From the NCBI GenBank assembly GCA_017557885.1, contig JAFYXV010000007.1:310001-374000 (forward strand): a stretch of 64,000 nt of DNA. Direction: 5' to 3'. Under the pieces are notes generated by a model that was not told the DNA's origin, did no database searches, and saw only the letters and a list, made by a program, of their open reading frames with translations. This DNA comes from a bacterium (lineage in GTDB: Bacteria; Auribacterota; UBA3054). Below are positions 41,299 through 50,069 of this stretch, piece after piece (within the stretch, counting starts at the first letter, position 1; every line of letters begins with the position of its first letter). Both the position numbers and the translations under genes were made by a program.

Positions 41299-42534
41299 TC
41301 ATTCCCCTTGCTCCGCGCTTTCCTTTGCTTTCGGCGTTCCTTCCTCCTGCTTCGGCAGGATGAGATTCAGCGCTATGCCTGTGAGCGCGCAAAGTCCAAT
41401 TGAGCTCAGCGTGAATTTCCCGGCTGTTAAGACCACGCCGCCTATCCCCAGAGCCAGCATCAGCGAAACTATTATTGTGTTGCGCGACTTTGAAAAATCT
41501 ACCTTGTGACGGATCATGCTCTGTACGCCGACAGAGGCGATGGTGCCGAATAAAAGCAGCATTATGCCGCCCAGGATGCCCTTGGGGATGAATCGCAAAA
41601 AGGCGTTCATCTTGCCGCTTATTGAGAGGAGTATCGCGGCGATGGCGGTGATGCGCAAGACCGCAGGATCGGTCACGCGGGTGATCTGTATGGCGCCCGT
41701 CACTTCGCTGTAAGTTGTGACCGGAGGGCCGCCGATCAAAGAACCGAAGAGCACGGCCAGCCCGTCGCCAAGGATGGTGCGGTGCAGTCCGGGTTCGCGG
41801 ACAAAATCTTTTTCCGCCACCTGGCTTATGACATAGACGTCGCCGACATGCTCTATTATGGATACCAGGGCGATCGGCATCATTACGACCAACGGCTGCC
41901 AGGCTATCGCCGGCATTTGCGGATGAGTGATGTTTTTCGGCAGCATGAACCAGGGAGCGTCAGCGATAGGGGAGAAATTTACTTTGCCCATACAGGCGGC
42001 GACGAGGTAGGCGACGGCGATGCCCGCGATTATTGGCAAAAGCCCGAGAAGCCCCTTGCCCCAGGCCAGGACGGCTATGGCTGCGGCAAGTGCTATGATC
42101 GCCAAAAGCCAATCGTTCTTCGCCATGTCGACAGCCGAGGGGCAAAGCGAAAGCCCGATCAGCATAATGGTCGGCCCAATGACCACGGGCGGGAAAAGCC
42201 GATCGAGAATTGCGATCCCTTTCCAACGGACGAGAGCGGAAATGAAAAAATAGACGAGCGCAACGCCCGCCAGCCCTGTCATTACCCCTGGCATTCCCCA
42301 ATCTTCCGCGACCAGCGCTATCGGCATCAGAAAGGCGAAATTGCTGCCGAGATAAATGGGCACTTTCCCTTTCGTCACGAGATGGAAGATCAGTGTGCCG
42401 ACACCCGCGGTGAGAAGGGCGGTGGAGGGGTCTATGCCGAGGAGCAGCGGCATGGTTACTGTGGCGCCGAAAGCCACGAAAAGGAACTGCACGCCAACTA
42501 TGGTCTTTTTAACGGGAGTGAGAGTCTGGGGCAT
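41299..42534 (-). CDS. uraA: Uracil/xanthine permease (UraA, NAT/NCS2 family)
   Basis: Inner-membrane proton symporter of 411 residues for uracil or a related nucleobase. Family features are the N-terminal GVQFLFVAFGATVTMPLLLG, IYLGSNFAF, FPPVVIGPTIMLIGL, the NAT signature region VSIIEHVGDVYVISQVAEKD, GDGLAVLFGSLIGGPPVTTY with the conserved TTYSE, and GGIMLLLFGTIASVGVQ. These match UraA better than XanQ or UacT, but the substrate remains a prediction. It starts about 30 bases beyond the rnfB terminator on the minus strand, without a clear Shine-Dalgarno. Confidence 0.88.
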   Translation of the reverse strand: MPQTLTPVKKTIVGVQFLFVAFGATVTMPLLLGIDPSTALLTAGVGTLIFHLVTKGKVPIYLGSNFAFLMPIALVAEDWGMPGVMTGLAGVALVYFFISALVRWKGIAILDRLFPPVVIGPTIMLIGLSLCPSAVDMAKNDWLLAIIALAAAIAVLAWGKGLLGLLPIIAGIAVAYLVAACMGKVNFSPIADAPWFMLPKNITHPQMPAIAWQPLVVMMPIALVSIIEHVGDVYVISQVAEKDFVREPGLHRTILGDGLAVLFGSLIGGPPVTTYSEVTGAIQITRVTDPAVLRITAIAAILLSISGKMNAFLRFIPKGILGGIMLLLFGTIASVGVQSMIRHKVDFSKSRNTIIVSLMLALGIGGVVLTAGKFTLSSIGLCALTGIALNLILPKQEEGTPKAKESAEQGE

Positions 42535-42561
42535 GCTTTTGGTCGCTTGATTTTTAAATTT

Positions 42562-42602
42562 AAAATAAAAAAAGAGCGCGCTCCTTTTAAGAAAGCGCGC
42601 TC
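42562..42602 (-). terminator. Terminator after rnfB (minus strand)
   Basis: Nine-base stem GAGCGCGCT / AGCGCGCTC with an eleven-base loop, followed on the minus strand by a T-rich tract. It lies between rnfB and uraA. Confidence 0.8.
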
Positions 42603-42612
42603 CGCTTTGCCT

Positions 42613-43413
42613 TTAGGCCGAGGCTGGCGTCTCGGAAGGCATGGTGTTCACGATGGCGCCGGTGGGGCAGTTGGCCACGCAAGTTCCGCACATCGTGCAT
42701 TTCTTCTTGTCTATCACCGCCACCAGTCCGTCCATCGATATGGCTTCCGCAGGGCAGTTCTTAACGCACTTCTGGCAGCCGATGCAGGCGGTCTGGCAGA
42801 ATTTTCTCTTGACAACGGGCTTGTCCTGGGAAGCGCAGGCCACCTTTATGGAGCGGGAGACCGGGCCGATCGCTATGACTTTCTTGGGGCAGGCTCTCAT
42901 GCAGCTGCCGCAGCCGCCGCAGATCTCGGGGTCGATGACGGGGATCTCGCCGGGCTTTATGGAAATGGCGCCGAACTGGCAGGCGGAAACGCAGTCGCCC
43001 AGTTTCAGGCAGGAGAACTTGCAGTCGAAGGGACCCATGGCCGGGATGGCGGCCTGGGCGCAGGTCTTGGGGCCGTTGTAGTCGGTCTGGAGGGAAGAGT
43101 GGCCCTGGCAGCGTATGTAGGCGATGGATTTTTCAAAATCGCCCAGTTCCTGGCCCATGATGGCGGCTATCTTCGCCGCGACCTCTTTGCCGCCGGGCGC
43201 GCAGTGGTCGAATTCTGCTTTGCCCTCCGCCACGGCGGAGGCGTAGGCCGAGCAGCCGGCGAAGCCGCAGCCGCCGCAGTTGGCGTTCGGAAGGACTTCC
43301 AATATGGCGTCCACCCTGGGGTCGGTCTTTACGGCGAAGATCTTCGAAGCTATGGCGAGCCCGATGCCGAAAAGGAGGCCCAAGCCTCCCATGCAGATAA
43401 GTGCGTAGAGCAT
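42613..43413 (-). CDS. rnfB: RnfB-like ferredoxin subunit of electron transport complex
   Basis: Protein of 266 residues. After an N-terminal membrane helix (MLYALICMGGLGLLFGIGLA) comes the 4Fe-4S domain with NCGGCGFAGC, typical of RnfB. Paired ferredoxin clusters follow: CKFSCLKLGDCVSAC, CGGCGSCMRACPKK, CQTACIGCQKCVKNCPAE and CTMCGTCVANCPTG. RnfB takes electrons from ferredoxin into the Rnf complex, which links ferredoxin-NAD exchange to ion pumping. The other rnf genes (C, D, G, E, A) are not beside it, so it may be encoded apart from the complex or serve another redox partner. It is divergent from the TPR gene at 43558. Confidence 0.9.
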   Translation of the reverse strand: MLYALICMGGLGLLFGIGLAIASKIFAVKTDPRVDAILEVLPNANCGGCGFAGCSAYASAVAEGKAEFDHCAPGGKEVAAKIAAIMGQELGDFEKSIAYIRCQGHSSLQTDYNGPKTCAQAAIPAMGPFDCKFSCLKLGDCVSACQFGAISIKPGEIPVIDPEICGGCGSCMRACPKKVIAIGPVSRSIKVACASQDKPVVKRKFCQTACIGCQKCVKNCPAEAISMDGLVAVIDKKKCTMCGTCVANCPTGAIVNTMPSETPASA

Positions 43414-43500
43414 TTCAAACCTTGGATTATTGGTTTAGCGATACTGAAAAAAATTCTATCAGAAAAAGCAGGGGAATGCAATTTGAGCGCTCTGTTCGGT

Positions 43501-43529
43501 TTGACAGCCGATAGTCAAAAAGGTATAAT
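43501..43529 (+). promoter_or_regulatory. Consensus sigma-70 promoter of the TPR-Exb operon
   Basis: Perfect TTGACA, 17-base spacer, perfect TATAAT. The start codon is 28 bases downstream with AAGG as Shine-Dalgarno. This predicts strong constitutive expression of the envelope operon. Confidence 0.9.
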
Positions 43530-43557
43530 ATCTTTAATAATCAGTTAAGGAATATCT

Positions 43558-46323
43558 ATGAAGATCACGAAACTGCTTTCGCTTTTAGCCGTTCTTGTTT
43601 TCCTTTGCTCCGCCCTGCAGGCGGCGCCTTCCGCGCAGTCGGAGGAAGCGGTCAACAAAGCCCTCAAGATGGCTGACAAATCGCTGTCTTCCGCCATACC
43701 CCTTCTCGAGAACGCGGAGAAGAATTATCCCTTCCACCCGGCCAACATGGAGGTGCTCTACCAGCTGGCCATGGCGTATGTGGAGGTCGGCCGCTACGAG
43801 GACGCCAACAAGACTCTCGACAAGCTCTCCCAGCGCTACGGCAAATACGCCGACACCATCCAGCGCGTGGACGAAGCCAAGGTCGCCAAGGCCCACGTCC
43901 TGGTGGCCCAGGGCAAATACGACGAGGCGCTGCAGCTCATACAGAAGTTCCTGAGGGAAGTTCCCAAGAGCCCGGCCAGAAACTCGGCTTACCTTGAGTA
44001 CGCCAAGGTGCTTGTGAAGAAGGGCCGCTACGACGACGCCAAGAAGCAGATCGCGGACTTCACCAAGAACCCCAACAACGAGCTTTTCATTCCCTCCTCC
44101 TACGTCCTGGCTGAGATCTACGTCAGGAACGGCCAGTCCGAGGAAGCGGAAAAAATGATGCGCAACATTTTGAAGACCACCAACAACAAGGACGTGCGCA
44201 TCGCCACCTTCTACAAGCTGGGCGAGATCTACCGCGGCTGCAGCAACTATGTGGGCGCCATCAACGTTTACCGCCGGATCAAGACGCCGGGCAAGAAACC
44301 CGACGACAGGGCCCAGAACGCCGGCATCCTCTGGGAGATCGCCCAGACCTACGAGCAGCTCGGCCACTTCCTGGAAGCCAGGATCGGCTTCGACGGCATC
44401 ATGCGCCTCTACCCCGAAGTGGAGTTTTCCACCCAGGCCTGGTTCCGCGCCGTGCAGAGCGACATTTCCGCCGGCGACTTCAAGCGCGCCGAACAAGCTT
44501 ACGTGGACTTCATAAAGGAACATCCGGGCAACGAGATCGCCGCGCCGGTAAGACTGGCCCTGGCCCAGGCCCTCATGGAGACCAACCAGTACAAGGAAGC
44601 CGTCAGGAACCTGAAGGCCGGCCTTGAGGAATACAAGGAAGGCGAGATCGCCGAGAACATGTACTTCACCCTTGGTTCCGCTCTTCTGGGCGCCCAGGAA
44701 TACAAGGAGGCGGAGGACACCCTGAAGCAGTTCGCGGAGAAATTCCCGGAGAGCACCCTGGTCCCCCAGAGCTACCTGAGGCTCACGGAGGGCTACATCG
44801 AGCAGAAACGCTATCAGGACGCCCTCAATTTCCTGGAAAAGACCGTGGCGGATTTCTCGGAATTCGCCAAGGAATACAAGCTTGAGGAATACGCCCAGGA
44901 GATCACGCTGGCCTACGCCACCTACGAGGCGGAACAGAAGAATTTCGAGAAAGCCGAGGAACTCTGCGCCACCGTCACGCTTCCCAGGCTGAGGGAGCAG
45001 TCCCTCTACCTCCAGGCCGACATGTGCTGCAAGCAGGGCAACTACGAGAAGGGCGTGGAAGTTCTTGAAAACATGCTCAAGGAATTCGAAGACAGCGATC
45101 TTCAGGCGGATATCCTGATGACTTTGGGCGGCGTTTACATGAACCAGAAGCAATACGACAAAGCCAAGGAGACCTTCGACCGCGTCGTGGCCCTGGACAA
45201 AGAGGCCGCCCAAAAATCCAAGCCCCTGGCCGTCCTGCAGAAGGCTTTCTGCTCCTACTACGCCAACGACATGGTCGGCATGAAAGAAAATTTGGAAGTC
45301 ATCCTGAAGGATTACCCAACCTCTCCGGAGGCCGGCGACGCCCTTTACTGGATGGCTTATTTCGCCAAGTCCGACCGCAAGTACGCCGACGCCGCGGAAT
45401 ACAGCGCCAGGCTCGTCAAAGAATATCCCGACCACGGCTACGCTCCGGAATCCGCCTACGAAGTGGGCGAGAACAAGGTTTTGGGCAACAAATATTTCGA
45501 GGCGGTGGAGGCATTCAAGGAAGCCTACGCCAAATATCCCGACACCGGCTACGGCGCTCTTGCCCTGGTGAGAGTCGGCGAAGTTTTGGTCAGCCAGCAG
45601 TACTCCACGGAGGACTGGCAGAAAGAGCTTTCCGAAAAGAAAGACGCCGCCTCCAGGATCGCGCTTCTCTCCATTCCCCTGAGAGCGGGGGACAGGGAGA
45701 AGACCGACGAGGCTTTGGCGAAGCTTGACTCTTTCAAGATGAACGAGGCCCAGAAGGGCTACGCCCTGGCCATGAAAGCCGGCGCCGAGAACCTGGCGGG
45801 CGCTTACAAGAAAGCCGCCCAGACCGCCGACGAAGCGCTGGAACTTACCAGGGAATGCGGCGAGAACGTGGACGAGGCGCTTTACCAGCGCGCCGAGGCG
45901 GCCTATCTTTCCGGCGAGCACGACGAAGCCGTTCCTTATTACGACGAACTGCTGCAGAACTACGTGGTGCCCAACGCCCAGATCAGGATCAACGCGCTCC
46001 TGAACCGCTCCCAGTGCGCCCTGGAAACGAAGGACGCGGCCACCGTTGACAAATATTGCCAGGAAGCCCTCTCCCTGAGGCCCTCTTCCAAACAGTCCGC
46101 TGCGGCGGTATTGATGCGCGCCCAGGCCTGCCAGGCCGCCGGCAAGACCAAGGAGGCCGCCCAGTTCTACAAGCGCGTGACTGTGCTTTACGGCAAGATG
46201 CCGGAATACGCGGTGCCCGCCTACAAGGGGCTCATAGCCTGCTACGGCAAGCTGGGACTTAAGAACGAGCAGGAGGAGGCCAAGACCCAGTTCAAGGCCC
46301 GCTACCCCAACGACGCTGAATAA
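43558..46323 (+). CDS. Exported TPR-repeat protein
   Basis: Protein of 921 residues with a signal peptide (1-21, CSALQAAPS) and otherwise nearly continuous tetratricopeptide repeats. Examples are YQLAMAYVEVGRYEDANKTL, KYDEALQLIQKFLREVPKSP, ILWEIAQTYEQLGHFLEARI, QYKEAVRNLKAGLEEYKEGE and QYDKAKETFDRVVALDKEAA, which suggests more than twenty repeats. It resembles periplasmic TPR proteins associated with Tol/Exb systems and BamD/YbgF-like scaffolds. It is first in an operon with another TPR protein, ExbB, two ExbD and a TonB-like DUF4159 protein, so it probably acts as a periplasmic scaffold for that machine. The partner assignment is inferred from position. Confidence 0.85.
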   Translation: MKITKLLSLLAVLVFLCSALQAAPSAQSEEAVNKALKMADKSLSSAIPLLENAEKNYPFHPANMEVLYQLAMAYVEVGRYEDANKTLDKLSQRYGKYADTIQRVDEAKVAKAHVLVAQGKYDEALQLIQKFLREVPKSPARNSAYLEYAKVLVKKGRYDDAKKQIADFTKNPNNELFIPSSYVLAEIYVRNGQSEEAEKMMRNILKTTNNKDVRIATFYKLGEIYRGCSNYVGAINVYRRIKTPGKKPDDRAQNAGILWEIAQTYEQLGHFLEARIGFDGIMRLYPEVEFSTQAWFRAVQSDISAGDFKRAEQAYVDFIKEHPGNEIAAPVRLALAQALMETNQYKEAVRNLKAGLEEYKEGEIAENMYFTLGSALLGAQEYKEAEDTLKQFAEKFPESTLVPQSYLRLTEGYIEQKRYQDALNFLEKTVADFSEFAKEYKLEEYAQEITLAYATYEAEQKNFEKAEELCATVTLPRLREQSLYLQADMCCKQGNYEKGVEVLENMLKEFEDSDLQADILMTLGGVYMNQKQYDKAKETFDRVVALDKEAAQKSKPLAVLQKAFCSYYANDMVGMKENLEVILKDYPTSPEAGDALYWMAYFAKSDRKYADAAEYSARLVKEYPDHGYAPESAYEVGENKVLGNKYFEAVEAFKEAYAKYPDTGYGALALVRVGEVLVSQQYSTEDWQKELSEKKDAASRIALLSIPLRAGDREKTDEALAKLDSFKMNEAQKGYALAMKAGAENLAGAYKKAAQTADEALELTRECGENVDEALYQRAEAAYLSGEHDEAVPYYDELLQNYVVPNAQIRINALLNRSQCALETKDAATVDKYCQEALSLRPSSKQSAAAVLMRAQACQAAGKTKEAAQFYKRVTVLYGKMPEYAVPAYKGLIACYGKLGLKNEQEEAKTQFKARYPNDAE

Positions 46324-46340
46324 ATTTTAAGGAAAGATAT

Positions 46341-47144
46341 ATGAAGATCCAAAAACTTACGGTTTTGCTTGCAGTTCTGAGCATATCGCTGTCTTACGGC
46401 GACGAGCTGGTCCTCAACAACGGCGCCCGTTACAAAGGCACCATTTCCCGCAACGCCAAGGGCCAGGTGGAGATCTCCACGTCCAAGGGAACTTTCTCCT
46501 ACGATGACGACAAGGTCTCCTTCAAGCAGACCAAGATCAACGAGCCCGGCGATTTCACGGACTATCAGACCGCCCTTAAGAAAAAAGACTTCGCCAAGAT
46601 CAAGACCATATCCGCCGCCTGGGGCAAGCGCTTCCAGGGAATGCCGGTCAGATGGAACGAAATGGCCCTTTACGGCAAAGCCCTCGTCGCGGTCAACGAC
46701 AAGAAGAAAGACGAGGCCATCCAGATCTTCGACGAGTATTTCAAACTCTTCCCCAAGGGCGCTTACAAGGGAGAAATAGACGTCATGAACCTCGATCTCA
46801 GGTCGGACTCCATGAGCAAGGAAGAGCTCATCAAGACCTACAGCGAGATCCTGGAAAAGAACAGCGGCTCCGAAGCCGCCAACGCCAGGATGCACCTGGC
46901 TCTGGCCAAGCTTCAGCTGGAAGCGGGGGACAACTGGAAGGCCCTGGAAAACTTCGCCTCCGTGGTGGTCCTTTACGGCGACATCCCCGACCTTGAGACG
47001 GAAGCCCTCTGGGGCTGCGGCTCGGCTTACGAAGCCATGGGTCAATATAAGAACGCCCTCTTCTATTACGAGCAGATGGCCGAGAACAAGGACTGCCCCT
47101 ACAAGGACAAGGCCCAGGCCAAGGTCAAGGAACTCAAGAAATAA
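46341..47144 (+). CDS. Exported protein with SH3-like beta domain and TPR repeats
   Basis: Protein of 267 residues with signal peptide 1-19 (SISLSYGD). Residues 20-65 look like a small beta-barrel found in PVC proteins (LVLNNGARYKGTISRN, then GQVEISTSKGTFSYDDDKVS). The rest is helical TPR-like (MALYGKALVAVNDKKKDEAI, NARMHLALAKLQLEAGDNW, GQYKNALFYYEQMAENKDCP). It lies 17 bases after the large TPR gene and 60 bases before exbB. It has no enzymatic motif and probably assists the same periplasmic complex. Confidence 0.75.
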   Translation: MKIQKLTVLLAVLSISLSYGDELVLNNGARYKGTISRNAKGQVEISTSKGTFSYDDDKVSFKQTKINEPGDFTDYQTALKKKDFAKIKTISAAWGKRFQGMPVRWNEMALYGKALVAVNDKKKDEAIQIFDEYFKLFPKGAYKGEIDVMNLDLRSDSMSKEELIKTYSEILEKNSGSEAANARMHLALAKLQLEAGDNWKALENFASVVVLYGDIPDLETEALWGCGSAYEAMGQYKNALFYYEQMAENKDCPYKDKAQAKVKELKK

Positions 47145-47204
47145 ATTTTAATTCGAAAATAAAAACAATCAATAACAATCCCTTCAATCAAAAAGGAGAA
47201 AACC

Positions 47205-47942
47205 ATGTCCAAAAAGAATTTCAGTTTGTTACGCCTGGCGGCCTTCCTGACCGTTTTCCTGGCCCCTTTGATGGCCTTCGCCGATGAAGTGGCCGAGAAC
47301 GCCGAAGGCGCGGAGGAAGCCGCTGCGGAAAGCGTCAACCTCATCGACCTTATCTTCGTAAAGGGCGGCGCCTTCATGTACCCCATCGTCCTTCTTTCCT
47401 TCTATATGGTCTATCTGATCATCGACGCCATCCTTGTCATCCGCAAGAAAAAACTCATGCCGGATGAGACCGTCAAGTATCTGAGGGAAAACTTCAAGAA
47501 AGACAAAGTTGACGAATGCGACAAGTACTGCCAGGAGCATCCCTGCGCGCTGACCGTGGTGGTCGGACACGCCATCACCGCCGAGAAGAAAGGCAAAGGC
47601 CCCATCGGCATGCAGGAAGCCGTGGTGGAATACGGCGGCCGTCTCGCCAACGATCTGAGGGCGAGAGTCGCTTATCTGAACACCGTCGCCACCATCTCAC
47701 CGATGCTTGGTCTTCTGGGCACGGTCTCCGGTATGATCAAAGCCTTTAGCAACATCGGCGCTTCCGGCGTGGGCAAAGCCTCCGCTCTGGCCAACAACAT
47801 TTCCGAAGCTCTTATCACCACCGCCGGCGGCCTGGTCGTGGCCATTCCCGCCCTGGCGGCTTTCTTCTTCTTCCGCAACCGCATCACCGAGACCATGGTG
47901 GCCGTGGAAGACGAGATCGGCGAGCTCATCGAGCAGTTCTAA
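47205..47942 (+). CDS. exbB: ExbB/TolQ-family proton channel protein
   Basis: Protein of 245 residues of the MotA/TolQ/ExbB family. It has a cleavable-looking N-terminal signal (FLAPLMAFADE), common in the ExbB group of PVC bacteria. The first core helix is GGAFMYPIVLLSFYMVYLII, followed by a cytoplasmic loop. The helix pair is RVAYLNTVATISPMLGLLGT and LITTAGGLVVAIPALAAFFF, containing the conserved VSGMIKAF and the Pro/Thr residues lining the proton path. With ExbD it converts proton motive force into work on a TonB-type partner. AAGGAG lies before the ATG. It heads the exbB-exbD-exbD part of the operon. Confidence 0.92.
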   Translation: MSKKNFSLLRLAAFLTVFLAPLMAFADEVAENAEGAEEAAAESVNLIDLIFVKGGAFMYPIVLLSFYMVYLIIDAILVIRKKKLMPDETVKYLRENFKKDKVDECDKYCQEHPCALTVVVGHAITAEKKGKGPIGMQEAVVEYGGRLANDLRARVAYLNTVATISPMLGLLGTVSGMIKAFSNIGASGVGKASALANNISEALITTAGGLVVAIPALAAFFFFRNRITETMVAVEDEIGELIEQF

Positions 47943-47993
47943 GTTTTGGCATTTTTAGCTTAACGCTTTAATGAACGGAGTAAGACCGGTCAT

Positions 47994-48425
47994 ATGAAAT
48001 TCAGAAAATTTAACATCGAAGATGTGCCGATGCAGACGACATCGCTTATCGACATCGTCTTTCTGCTTCTCATTTTCTTCATTGTTTCTTCGCAGTACAA
48101 GAACATGGAGGTGGAAACGGAAGTGACGCTGCCGATTGCGGATTCCGCCAGCGTAGTGCAGGCGGAGGGCGTGGACGAGATCACGCTGAACGTCACGGCC
48201 AAAGGCAACATCAAAGTCGGCGGCGAGGTCTTCAGCATGGAGCAGCTGACCAAGGCGCTGCAGACTGAGATCGACGCAGATCCCAGCCGCGAGCGCCGCG
48301 TCATCATAAGGGGCGACAAGAAATGCCTCTTCGGAAGGACCATGCGGCTCATGGCCGCCTGCGCTGAAGCGGGACTTTGGAACGTCTCGTTTGCCGTTTA
48401 CCAAGAAGACCAAGGTGATAATTGA
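47994..48425 (+). CDS. exbD: ExbD/TolR-family protein, first copy
   Basis: Protein of 143 residues. A short cytoplasmic N-terminus (MKFRKFNIEDVPMQ) leads to the single membrane helix TTSLIDIVFLLLIFFIVSSQ, which has the essential proton-carrying Asp after TSLI. The periplasmic domain follows, ending with VIIRGDKKCLFGRTMRLMAA. Length and pattern are standard. Six bases separate it from the second exbD-like gene. Two different ExbD proteins per ExbB are common in planctomycetes and relatives. Confidence 0.92.
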   Translation: MKFRKFNIEDVPMQTTSLIDIVFLLLIFFIVSSQYKNMEVETEVTLPIADSASVVQAEGVDEITLNVTAKGNIKVGGEVFSMEQLTKALQTEIDADPSRERRVIIRGDKKCLFGRTMRLMAACAEAGLWNVSFAVYQEDQGDN

Positions 48426-48431
48426 GGAATT

Positions 48432-48878
48432 ATGAAATTCAAGAGCGAACCAGATAATGATGTCCGCGACATGGATATTTCCTCCATGTCGGACGTGGTC
48501 TTCCAGCTTCTCATCTTCTTCCTCGTGGCCACCAACATCCAGCAGGAGGAATCCCAGCTGAAAGTCGCCATCCCCGTGGACCAGCAGGCCACCGAGGCCC
48601 AGGCCGTGGATCTGGCGGAGGAAGTGGTCATAGACATCTATGACAACGGAGAAGTTTATTGGAACGGACAGTACGTGGACAGCCCGGACAGCGTGGACAT
48701 GCCTGAACTGAAGAACATTCTTTATGAGCTCAAGCAGGCTTATCCAAACCAGTCCGTGGTCATACGCGGTCAGAGAGACACCCAGCATCAGAGGATCGTG
48801 GCGGTTTTGAACGCCTGCGCCTATGCTGGCATCGATCAGATAACATTCCCTTCGGATCCTACGATCTATATTGACTGA
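48432..48878 (+). CDS. ExbD/TolR-family protein, second copy
   Basis: Protein of 148 residues, a divergent paralogue of the preceding gene. The N-terminus is KSEPDNDVRDMDISSMSD, and the membrane helix SDVVFQLLIFFLVATNIQQ keeps the functional Asp. The periplasmic part ends VVIRGQRDTQHQRIVAVLNA. The two copies may form mixed ExbD dimers around one ExbB pentamer; this is inferred. The stop lies two bases before the DUF4159 gene. Confidence 0.9.
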   Translation: MKFKSEPDNDVRDMDISSMSDVVFQLLIFFLVATNIQQEESQLKVAIPVDQQATEAQAVDLAEEVVIDIYDNGEVYWNGQYVDSPDSVDMPELKNILYELKQAYPNQSVVIRGQRDTQHQRIVAVLNACAYAGIDQITFPSDPTIYID

Positions 48879-48880
48879 TT

Positions 48881-50068
48881 ATGAAATTTAGTTTTAAAGA
48901 GTTTCTGAAGAAGAACTATCTGGCTCTGCAGCACGCCGAATCCATAACCATCACGGTGGTGCTGCACGCCATCATGTTCGTGGCCTTCGCCTTCATCATC
49001 GTTTCCCAGTCGGAAACGGCCAAGGAGACCATCAAGACATTCTTCAAGAAGCAGGAGGAAAGGCAGATCGAACCGCCGAAGCCGGTGGTCCAGCCCAAGG
49101 ACATCCCGGTCACCATGGCGCCGCCGCCCCCCAGGACGGAGAACATGCCTGACATAAACGACCGCATGATGGTCAAGAAGGACATCACCTCCAAGCTTTT
49201 GCCCAAGACCCAGGTCATCATGAAGAAGACCAAGATCGAGTTCGACACAGCCAAGGAAGTCGGCCGCGGCGTCAGGCAGAAGATGAATTCCGATTACCGC
49301 AAGAAATACGGTGTGGCAGGACATGGCAGCACCGTGGAGGCGGTCATCGAGAAATTCGTCGTGGTGCAGTATGAAGGCGGCGACTGGTATTGCGAGCTCG
49401 TCAAGAACGACAAGGGCGTGGACGGAGCCCACGGCACTATCCCGAACCTTATTGGCGAAATAAGGAAGAGGACCAACATCCGCGTCAACCAGGACACCGT
49501 GACGGTGGTGAGGGCGGACTCCAAGGAGATCCACGAGAGCCCCTTTGTTTACTTCACCGGGCATGACAATTTCGTCCTGACGGAAGCGGAAGTTGAGAAC
49601 CTGAGGGCTTACATCCTGCAGGGCGGCGCCATCATCGCCAACAGCGCCCTCCCCGGCAGAAGGTCCCGTTTCGACATGGCTTTCCGCCGCGAGATGAACC
49701 GCGTCATGCCCAACTTCCCGCTGCACGCCATAGACATGAAGCATCCCATTTACGAGGCCTTCACGATCTTCAAGGAAGTGCCCGAGGGCATGAACTACTG
49801 GAAGGAGCCCCTGGAAGTGATCGAGGTGGACGACCGCATCGCGGTCATCTACAACCTGAACGACTACGGCGAAATGATGTGGCCGGTGGTGATAAACGGC
49901 TTCACGGAGATCAAGCGCGGCTGGGCCGCCAACGTTCCGGGCTGGTGCTACGAAGGCAACCTGGCCAGGTACAACGCCGGCGTCTGCGTCAACGTCAACT
50001 CCATTCCCCACATCGACAACGCCCACAAGATGTTCATCAACATGCTGGCCTATCTCCTGACCAGATGA
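48881..50068 (+). CDS. TonB-like N-terminus joined to DUF4159 domain
   Basis: Protein of 395 residues. A cytoplasmic N-terminus is followed by a single transmembrane helix (ITITVVLHAIMFVAFAFIIV, with a His inside the membrane as in TonB) and a proline-rich segment (EPPKPVVQPKDIPVTMAPPP), the arrangement of TonB/TolA energy transducers. Instead of a TonB C-terminal domain it has DUF4159 from about 160 to 395: VVVQYEGGDWYCELVKN, EIRKRTNIRVNQDTVTVVRA, FVYFTGHDNFVLTEAEVENL, AYILQGGAIIANSALPGRRS and FDMAFRREMNRVMP. DUF4159 is a GATase1-like fold of unknown function. Placed after exbB-exbD-exbD, it is the probable force-receiving subunit. The partner and cargo are unknown. Confidence 0.8.
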   Translation: MKFSFKEFLKKNYLALQHAESITITVVLHAIMFVAFAFIIVSQSETAKETIKTFFKKQEERQIEPPKPVVQPKDIPVTMAPPPPRTENMPDINDRMMVKKDITSKLLPKTQVIMKKTKIEFDTAKEVGRGVRQKMNSDYRKKYGVAGHGSTVEAVIEKFVVVQYEGGDWYCELVKNDKGVDGAHGTIPNLIGEIRKRTNIRVNQDTVTVVRADSKEIHESPFVYFTGHDNFVLTEAEVENLRAYILQGGAIIANSALPGRRSRFDMAFRREMNRVMPNFPLHAIDMKHPIYEAFTIFKEVPEGMNYWKEPLEVIEVDDRIAVIYNLNDYGEMMWPVVINGFTEIKRGWAANVPGWCYEGNLARYNAGVCVNVNSIPHIDNAHKMFINMLAYLLTR

Positions 50069-50069
50069 C

